DNA of 64,000 bases, taken from positions 186,001-250,000 of the forward strand of contig JAHLKC010000003.1 of assembly GCA_025449115.1 (NCBI GenBank), written 5' to 3'. A model generated the notes under the pieces. It was not told where the DNA came from and searched no databases. It worked only from the letters and a program-made list of their open reading frames with translations. Within the stretch, counting starts at the first letter, position 1, and every line of letters starts with the position of its first letter. Position numbers and translations under genes: made by a program. The DNA is from Chytridium lagenaria. Its lineage: Eukaryota > Chytridiomycota > Chytridiomycetes > Chytridiales > Chytridiaceae. This document shows, piece after piece, positions 56,573 through 64,000 of the stretch.

Positions 56573-56945
56573 GTTTGTCAGGATTATATGAAGTTGATGG
56601 GTGACAACTAGCTACCTAACAGTGATGTTGACATACATATTCCTTACGGTCCGTTAAACGTTTCAAAGCTACTCCGTCTGGCAGTCACCCGTGAGCGGGA
56701 GGATGTCTTTGCTCATCATCCCCCACAACTTTGAAGCCAAATGTCGATTCGGAATGTATTTTATCAGTCATCATCACTGCATCAAAGCAGAGTACATCCC
56801 GTGAATCTCCGCGGATAGGTTTCATAGCTTGAAACAACTACTACCACTAGGAAAGAAGTGAGATAAATGAAGTCAAAAGCAGAAGTTGATTTGATGTGTT
56901 GTGGGTGTCGTGACATGCTAATGATTTTTGCCCCCTTCAAAAACA

Positions 56946-58489
56946 ATGAGCCATGAAGCTGCTGGACTTGGTGGACGCTCCATATCCGAGCCCATTGCTC
57001 AGCATGATATCCTTCGAAGCGATCGTGACTACATAGATCTCAAACAGCAGGTACTTTTGGGTAGTTTACGAAGTTTAACGCTAGAAAGAATGAGGCTTTG
57101 AATAAAACCCAACCAAGCATGCAACATCAAATTCTTAGCCATGCAAACCCTGAACATGACGGCCCAGGAACCCCAATTCAGATGAAGCTTCAGGCATTCA
57201 TGGAAAGTAAGCACAAGCCACGAGAGCATATGGAAAAGGTCGCAAGTCCTTTGGAAATGGCGATGACCTCATCGGTACCCATGCGAAGGGATTTGACGTC
57301 CCTATCGAGACGAACTAGCGTTTCTCGAATGGCTTATACAGAAAGAGCTGATTACCACTCCGTTATGGGTACTTCCCGTCATGCCTATGCAAACATTCAT
57401 CATCGTCGAGATAGGCCATCCATTCCAACCTCATTTCGTCTTGACACTCATTCCGTATCAAACCATGAAGGAAAAGTTGGGATGGATTTTAGGAGTTTAC
57501 ATCAGCTTGCCGGAATAGAAGTATTGCATGGCCGGTCCTCGCCTCACATACCCACTTTGTTTGACGGTGAACGTGCATTTCTGGGTGAATATGACGGAAC
57601 TGCAGACGTGAAAGGGAAGGTCACTGCTGCTGCAAAAAAAGTCAAGGTAATGCCTGCTAATCTTATTGATGTACTTATTTGTAAGGTTTATCTGCTAAGC
57701 GATATGATCATCTTATGGGCCTACGGTTCTTCAATTGCTTCTTCACATATCCCCACCAAAGCAGTAGACGTCCTAAAATTCGACGACATTAAAGTAGAGT
57801 GTACAGACGGTAAGCGATTGTTATCAGTGTCGCAGATACTGACCCTTTTGAAGATTCGACGATGACTATTTCAACAAGTGTCGATCCTGACTTATTCATA
57901 CAATTTACTGAAAGTTATACGAACTTATCAGCCAAAATATCAGAAGCATATCCAGCTACCGTCAAAAGCAAGTTTCTCGACGCTCGACGGCATGGCGGCG
58001 TTTATCTTCATATCTCTTTTTAGACACCAACACATTCCAAGGAAGTCTTAGTTCACAAACTGATTGTGAATCCCCGATGCATTCCCCAGAATCCCCTCAA
58101 CCCGCTTCAGCGATGGATCGAAATCCTTCTCGAGCATCAATGAGGAGTCGGTCCGAGAGTATCTCTTCTCAAGGGAGTCAGTCATCCGCTCTTTCGGCGA
58201 AATGGATACCAGATCACGAAGTAGGATTATTTGCTCTATTATTCTGATTCAGTCTTAAGGCTACCGTATGTATGATCTGCCAGACAACGCGATTTGGGCC
58301 TCATTAAACGCAAACACCATTGCAGGTTTTGTTACATGGCGATAAAACATTTATTGATACATACTTAGGCAATGCGGACGCGTGATATGTCATAGCTGCT
58401 CCCAGTTCCACAATATTATCATCCTCGTCTCCTTCCAGCCTATTACCAAAAAAGTACGAGTCTGCACAGATTGCAAGCATGACTTATGA
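56946..58489 (+). CDS. FYVE zinc-finger protein with PH-like domain
   Basis: Likely phosphatidylinositol-3-phosphate-binding endosomal protein. Start MSHEAAGLGGRSISEPIAQH, an intron after DLKQQ, then a Ser/Arg-rich region. A PH-like segment follows (HIPTLFDGERAFLGEYDGTA, VYLLSDMIILWAYG, AVDVLKFDDIKVECTDG), then FTESYTNLSAKISEAYPATV, a Ser-rich stretch, and a C-terminal FYVE finger: WIPDHE, ATVCMICQTTRF, KRKHHC, an intron, RQCGRVICHSC, VRVCTDCKHDL, stop at 58489. All eight zinc ligands and the R+HHC.+CG motif are present. One extra G (GGG at 58296-58298) breaks the frame. The layout recalls PH-FYVE proteins of the FGD/phafin type, without a visible RhoGEF domain. Confidence 0.82.
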
Positions 58490-58556
58490 TCATGACGTTT
58501 GGTGAAGTCTGAAAATGTACCACAAAAACTGAATGTACCTACCCTCTTAGACGTGA

Positions 58557-59900
58557 ATGTCCCTCTTCGACGTTGACTTTATAGACCCTATAAACCCAAT
58601 ATTGATTTGTCCAATTTGTTTAACCCCATTCACTGACCCCGTCTCAACTATCCCCTGTGGTCATACATTTTGTCGAAAGTGCATACAATCGTCTATTAAA
58701 ACTGTGGGAGCAAAGTGCCCTGTGGATAGGATTGGGTTGGTTGAAGAACCTCGATCATCTCCGCGGGTTGTCCAGGATCTCATTGACGAACTTCAAGTCC
58801 TGTGTCCATCCCAAAGCTCTACTTGCGATTGGAAAGGTGCCTTCGGCGCATTGCAAACACATCTAATGCAAGAGCATTTCGATTTGGATGGTGAGACTCA
58901 ACAATCTGGAGACTCGCCATCACAGGTCGACAATGATGAAGAGGTACTACCATCTCCATATTTTTATTGACGCTTTGCGAAGGTACTTGTTACATGTCAA
59001 TATTGCAGCGAGAGCTGGAGGCGGATATCCTTGCGACTCACCTGACAGTTTGTCCCGAAGTAGGCATTCCGTGCCAACATGCACGATACGGGTGTTCATG
59101 GATTGGAGCTCGAAGCACCCTGATCCCCTCTCATCTTCCCCAGTGTCATTACGAGGTTGGGTTTATTCTACACCTTTTTTGCTAACATTTTATTTTAGGC
59201 CATCGCACCTTTCCTACAACTATTTGAACGACAAAACGAGACCATTCAACTTCTTCAGGAAGAGCTGTTACAATATCGAGAGGAGGCGGTTCGGGAGAGA
59301 GTAGATATCGCTTTCGAAAATGATGACTTACGGCGTCAAATCGGTGCTCTTTCCGACGAAGTTGCCGTGACATTACCGTCTCCATTAGAAACAATGGGCT
59401 CTGAAAGCGGTATCCGCATAGAAATGGATAGGTTTAAGGCAGAAGTAGATCATATCCGGAACGCTCTTAACGCACGGAATGAATATGAAGCACGTCGCGA
59501 TCAACAGATTGAAGAACGGGTTCGAATTGCAGTAGCAAACGCAACATCCAGTCAATCAAACTACACCGCAAAACTTGAGCGAGAGTGTTATAATCTTAAA
59601 GAGGAAGTAAATCTGATGAAGGGAGAATTGACCAACACGAGGACGGTTTTAAGGGCCATGCAGCTACAATTGGCTCATATGGTCGTCAGGGATCAGAATC
59701 CTGCGAAGCTGGGACAGAGGACGGGCAGGCAACAGCAGGAAGATACGGGGCATGATTTGCATTCTCCAAGAAGGTCAAGATCAAACTCTTCGGGGGATTC
59801 TAATTTATCTGATAAAGGTCACATCGGTGATTCTGTCACTAAAACTGTGATAATCTTGTATATATTCGATAACACGGGCGTACGTTTCATAATTAAATAA
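58557..59900 (+). CDS. RING finger and TRAF-type zinc finger protein with coiled coil
   Basis: Predicted E3 ubiquitin ligase. Seen: [28 protein letters not shown] and AKCPVDR, a complete C3HC4 RING near 58605-58725. TRAF-type finger segments follow: [21 protein letters not shown]...H, then [20 protein letters not shown] and [21 protein letters not shown] long coiled coil comes next ([40 protein letters not shown]) and a Ser-rich tail. Introns are at 58944-59008 and 59156-59198. The last residues (about 59815-59900) may come from reading past a real splice site. The stop is 6 bp from the stop of the convergent dioxygenase gene. Confidence 0.85.
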
Positions 59901-59906
59901 ATCTTG

Positions 59907-61259
59907 TTATTCTTTGCTGTCAAGCGTTATTCGAAGCTTGTCCTTGAAGTCATCCCAATCCACATATGTCCCTTTGTAATGGCGCTCTCCAGAGAACGGA
60001 TCAAATTCATCACGTCCATGTAATGCGCGTCTGTTGTGGAAGATGACGAGATCGCCTTTTTTGAGTAACGTCCTGTAGACGAGATCTGTTCGTTGAAGGA
60101 TTTTGCTGAACGAGGCGAAGGATTTGTAGAAAGGTTTGACAAGATCCTCATCCATCTCGAGTTGTCCTTGGAAGGGGGGCGCGTAGAAAACCTTCAAGCC
60201 GTCATTGAGATCATTGTCAATGATGGTCGGCCGACGGAAATGAAGGGAATGTCCATCGTTTTGATAGTGAAAGGTAATGGGAACTTTTTTCAAGACTTCA
60301 TAATCCTCTGGAAATTCCGTTTTAAGAATCTCAACAGCTTTGAAGACGTCTAAAAATGTCGATTGTCCGCCTGTAGGTGTTCAGCTTTATATAAATATAA
60401 TTGTCTACCTTTAACAGTATTCGCCAAACTATGCAGCATCTGAACTCCGGGAGGTGCCTCAAAGTACCTTTGCATTAGAGTTAGTTTTTCAGAAGTTCTC
60501 CAACGGCAACCAACATTAAATCCATGTGCAGACCAAGGTCCAGAGACGTATACGCAATATTCTTTGCTTTTGGAACACTCTTCACATCCCACGAAGTCCC
60601 GTAAAACGTCTCCCGAATGCATCCAATTCTTTTCGCAACGTTCTCAACTCCTTATGGTTATCCGTCGGCACATTGGTGAGGAAAGCTAGGCCATAATCCC
60701 TCAGCTGCTCTAAGACCTTCAGTAAACCTGATGTAGTGTTCATGTAGTCATCATAATGCACACGAACTCCCTTTTCTTCGTAATCTTTGGCTGTCCAAAG
60801 AACAGGCTTTGAAGCTGCAGGCTTGAAAGATGCAAGACTCTTTTGATATGAATGCTCTAGAAGCCATTTAATCGGAATCTGGCTGACATGATTCCCAGCT
60901 CCTGGCTGTGATCGCAAGCTATGTTGTGGCCAAACAATTTCAACGGAAGCTTCGGATGGTAAGAGTCGGATGGATTGAGGAGTGACATCGACGTTGACGT
61001 CAGCTGATGAATGGAGCTTTTGACGGTTATGCTCGTGAACACATAAGGGACATGGGCAGTGATCGCGAAGCCAGACGTAGTGGAATTTGCCGCTGACAGG
61101 TTTGCCGGAAACGCTGGCAGTAACCTCTAAACTGTCTGAGGTTTGTTTCAAAATTGGAGTGGAGTCTAAAGTGAAAGATCGTTGAGGCTTGAAGAGGACG
61201 GGTAATCGCGGCAGTGATGCTTTCAGGCATCGCAATAGATGAAGGCGATTTACGAGCAT
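59907..61259 (-). CDS. Gamma-butyrobetaine / trimethyllysine dioxygenase (carnitine biosynthesis)
   Basis: Fe(II)/2-oxoglutarate dioxygenase of the BBOX1/TMLHE family. Seen: an Arg/Leu-rich N-terminus (MLVNRLHLLRCLKASLPRLP) fitting mitochondrial import, and the N-terminal zinc domain WLRDHCPCPLCVHEHNRQKL. Further blocks are YEEKGVRVHYDDYMNTTSGL, YGLAFLTNVP, NIAYTSLDLGLHMDLM (the iron-binding His-x-Asp) split from YFEAPPGVQMLHSL by an intron, and GDLVIFHNRRALHGRDEF (distal His and 2-oxoglutarate Arg region). Ends ITLDSKE. Which of the two carnitine-pathway steps it performs cannot be settled from motifs alone. Confidence 0.88.
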
Positions 61260-61319
61260 TTTTATTTTTGCTTCGGCTGCATTAAAATCTTGCCTTTCAG
61301 TCTATACCGATGAACTTAA

Positions 61320-63828
61320 TCATCCTGATTTAGCGAAAAACTGGTCAACTTGGTCCATAAGTTCATCCTGCATATTGTCAATTATTATTGCCGACAAGAA
61401 ACATCATACCTTCTTTTTCACCGGTTTGACTCCTACTGAGGTCAAGAACTGCTGCAACACAGGAACGGTAAGCTTTTTCAGGGTTCCGCTAGTCCAGTGC
61501 TCCTTTACGATAGAAGAATCGGCCTCAGGCTTGACTTTCTTTGCCGCTCCGCTACTGGCCTGAGAGCTGGCTGGCGCCTTTCGCTTCGTTGGTGGCGCCT
61601 CAACCACTTCGTCTTCCGGCAAAACAGCCTTAAACTTCTCGACCAATTTTGAAATACGCTTGTTGATAGCGACGTTATCTGGCACCGTTCGATCTATCAA
61701 GAGATGATGAGTATTTATGTGCAGTGAGCCTATACCTTTGACATCGTTTGGACAATCACGATCCAACGCGATTGCCTGCAAATTCGCGTAATGTTTTTGT
61801 AAAGCTAGAGAAGTTAAAACATATAATTTGCGGAGGTAGCTTACTTGGATTCTCGTAATCATAAAGGGAGAAACCTTTAATCGTGACCTTGTCGATAATA
61901 TCTGCAAGAGCGGCCACCGCTTCTTCTAATACAGGCACTGAAATTTCGTCAATCAATATCCACCTAAAACAAAACCTCTCTTCTCGACATCAAATTCTGG
62001 AGCAGGAGGTTTCCTAATATCGTCCGAGAACGGTAAATGTAGCATGTGGAATCCAGATGGTCTTAGTTGGTTACAATTTTCGTCAAATTCTTCAATCTAT
62101 AGAGAATGAGAGTAAGTTAATTAACACTTCCTTGCCTGTGGTATCAAAGCGACGAGCGAGGACTGGCGTTGGTACGTGCAATAAAGGAGCATATCACCGC
62201 TTTTTGGAGGGCGTAGGCTCTCGCAACGAACTGGATAAATAAGGTAGTGCTTCCAGTGTATGTCTAATGAGAGTTGAGGTATTGTTGTTGATCGTATTAA
62301 CCTTTTCATCCGGGAAAAGAAAGGCAGAGTGCTTTAAATTGTAATACGGTTTTTCAAGATGATATCCAAAGGCTTAAATCCAATTAATCGAAGTCCTATA
62401 TATTTAAGAAATGAAAAATGCCTTATAAGTACCTGCTGCGCCAAAGTTTTTCATCTTTGCAACTTCATCCTTGGAAAACACGGCCTTTCAAAAATAAAGA
62501 CATCATCTTTTTGCAGGTGAAGTACCTTTTTGCCGCCATAATTATAATACGAGTCCATGTCAGTAGTGCCAAGTTGCTGTGACGTAGTCTGATAGAGCGC
62601 ATTAGCATTCTTAACAAAAGTGAAATACCCTACAGAACAAAAATAAGATGTCACAACTTTCACTTCCTCGTTCGTTGCTCCGAGAAGATATGTGTAGGAT
62701 GATGGTTTTACCTCAGTGACGAGGTTGTACCTGGTTTGCAATTGTATTGTGTTGGGAGTCTTCAACAGTATATCCACCTTACCCAGCAACACCAATTTCA
62801 AGACCTTCACCAATAATAAACGGCACTCTAAAAGCAGTCCTCTTCTTAAATTCCTTCTGACGGACTTGCTTCATAAGTTCGTCAAGCTTTCCGCCAGAAT
62901 CAGAAAGACTGAAGTTTGCTTCCTCATCCGACATTTTGATAATATTATCCTGCATTCGTCAGACTGATTATACTATTTCAACTCACTTTAAAAAAGTTTC
63001 ATATTCAAAGGGATGGCCTGGTCGGTTCATGGAAAAAAGATGAAGAATGCCACCAATGTCTCGAAGGTCCTAGGCAACTTCAGTCCATAGCTTCTACGTC
63101 ACATACATTAGCACGAGTAATGGCTGATCGTTGAAGTTCGACTCGGTCTCCGTTCGGATTATCGTTGTTCGTCATAAGAAAGACTCGCTTGGTATCCATC
63201 TTCTTTGCACTTTTGTATAAATTACATAAGGCCAATCTGCAAATACACTTACGCTTTAGCAAACATACTGTTGCATATCCATAGTGCTTCGTGAAACGCG
63301 TAGGTATCAGACGCACCTACTTCTTCCTCAAACACTTCCGGATCTAATTCATTTCGTCAATATGTACACCACCTTAACAAAAAACTAACTGGACTCAAGG
63401 TTCTCCAAGTCCGCAATCCTTTTTGCAAAGGAGGTTCCATTTCATTGTAAATGAAGATATTTCAAAGCTATGTGTGTTCTTTGACGTTTTCTATGCAAAG
63501 TTAGTTTGTTGGAAATCAAAAACTCTTACTGTTCCATAAAAAACTATCCAACAAGATCAGACTCACTGTTGATATCTTATTCAATAACAATGATATGGCT
63601 GTCTTGATGACGATTTGAAAAAAGCTCTTTCCAGAGTCTGGCAAAGGCACATGCATGGCTGGGGATGTGTCCACCAGGTAGATCAAGCAATCCCGGCCTT
63701 TCATCATAGCCTTCAAACTCGAATTTAATAATCAACCTTGCTAATTACACTACATCCATCTCGTCGTCATCCTCGAATTTCTCTTCGTCATCCTCATCTT
63801 CTCCACCGAATGGGGCACGCCAGCTCAT
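61320..63828 (-). CDS. KU70: Ku70 subunit of the DNA end-binding complex
   Basis: Non-homologous end-joining and telomere protein. Seen from MSWRAPFGGEDEDDEEKFED at 63828: an intron, then RDCLIYLVDTSPAMHVPLPD (vWA-like start). SDTYAFHEALWICN lies near 63290, KRVFLMTNNDNPNGDRVELQ near 63180, and the bridge and beta-barrel segments (TTDMDSYYNYGGKKVLHLQK, FIFERPCFP; 62813-62451). The Ku C-arm is LQKHYANLQAIALDRDCPND and NKRISKLVEKFKAVLPEDE. A basic linker precedes a SAP domain (GTLKKLTVPVLQQFLTSVGV, DELMDQVDQFFAKSG) ending at 61320. The family fit is clear across the whole length; exon borders are approximate. Confidence 0.92.
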
Positions 63829-63844
63829 ATTAGTGAAGTTTGAA

Positions 63845-64000
63845 ATGTCAAGTAGTCCAGAAATGGAGGACAAGCACAGGCTGATGAACAAGGCAGGAGA
63901 CCTTCAACGACAGACACGGAACATGATAGACAGAATGCTGAACGGTTTATGCAGCAAAGAACACATTACCAAGGAGACACTGCAAGCTGCATGCAAACGC
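63845..64000 (+). CDS. Start of an uncharacterised protein, cut by the window end
   Basis: Open frame from the ATG at 63845 to the last base (52 codons), MSSSPEMEDKHRLMNKAGDL then QRQTRNMIDRMLNGLCSKEH. It is helical and charged. It starts 16 bp from the divergent Ku70 start codon. Too little is visible to name it. Confidence 0.55.
   Translation, partial: MSSSPEMEDKHRLMNKAGDLQRQTRNMIDRMLNGLCSKEHITKETLQAACKR

Overview
The window is eukaryotic and almost certainly fungal. Coding regions are cut by short GT-AG introns (about 37-130 nt), genes lie very close together on both strands, and most recognisable products are core fungal proteins: Sla1, Prp4, Prp40, an RBM5/10-like splicing factor, CSN2, Vps71/ZNHIT1, Ku70, a P5C dehydrogenase, a sirtuin and a carnitine-pathway dioxygenase. 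Ankyrin repeats of the EGCTTxAMDxAA style and stand-alone receiver-domain proteins make an early-diverging (chytrid-like) fungus plausible. That placement is inference; no rRNA or tRNA is present to fix it.

Layout. 0.1-6.4 kb: an E2-binding (UBE3D-like) gene, two related receiver-domain genes, and between them a secreted two-module protein. 6.5-18.2 kb: an AT-rich accessory block with remnants of a Helitron-like element (CC..GK..LP N-terminal motif, PIF1-like helicase), unassigned exons, and seven copies of a CTCCCGTGACGGGAG palindrome. Nested in it is a 6.85-kb LTR retroelement (10342-17189, minus strand, 932-bp LTRs, GTTG target duplication) with an AP-endonuclease-like segment and no visible reverse transcriptase. 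19-33 kb: a DsbA-like protein, CSN2, a secreted low-complexity protein, a DHRS12-like reductase, Sla1, a Vps71/ZNHIT1 zinc-finger protein and an exonuclease-RRM-zinc-finger fusion. 34-43.5 kb: two near-identical secreted acid phosphatases in opposite orientation, flanking an ankyrin gene, Prp4 and a possible small cysteine-rich secreted protein. 43.9-64 kb: a dense run of an unknown gene, RBM5/10-like factor, P5C dehydrogenase, Prp40, two divergent small membrane/coiled-coil genes, an unknown gene, a sirtuin, a PH-like/FYVE protein, a RING-TRAF protein, a BBOX/TMLH dioxygenase, Ku70 and the start of one more gene.

Functional themes. Three spliceosomal genes (Prp4, RBM5/10-like, Prp40) sit within about 14 kb. 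Most other genes are unlinked housekeeping functions. Neighbouring genes are often 6-60 bp apart, and two divergent pairs have start codons only 16 and 33 bp apart.

Data caution. Many conserved genes show single-base frame breaks, often at homopolymers. This looks like uncorrected sequencing indels, so frame breaks are not treated as evidence of pseudogenes here unless other signs agree. Exon boundaries are read by eye and are approximate unless stated.
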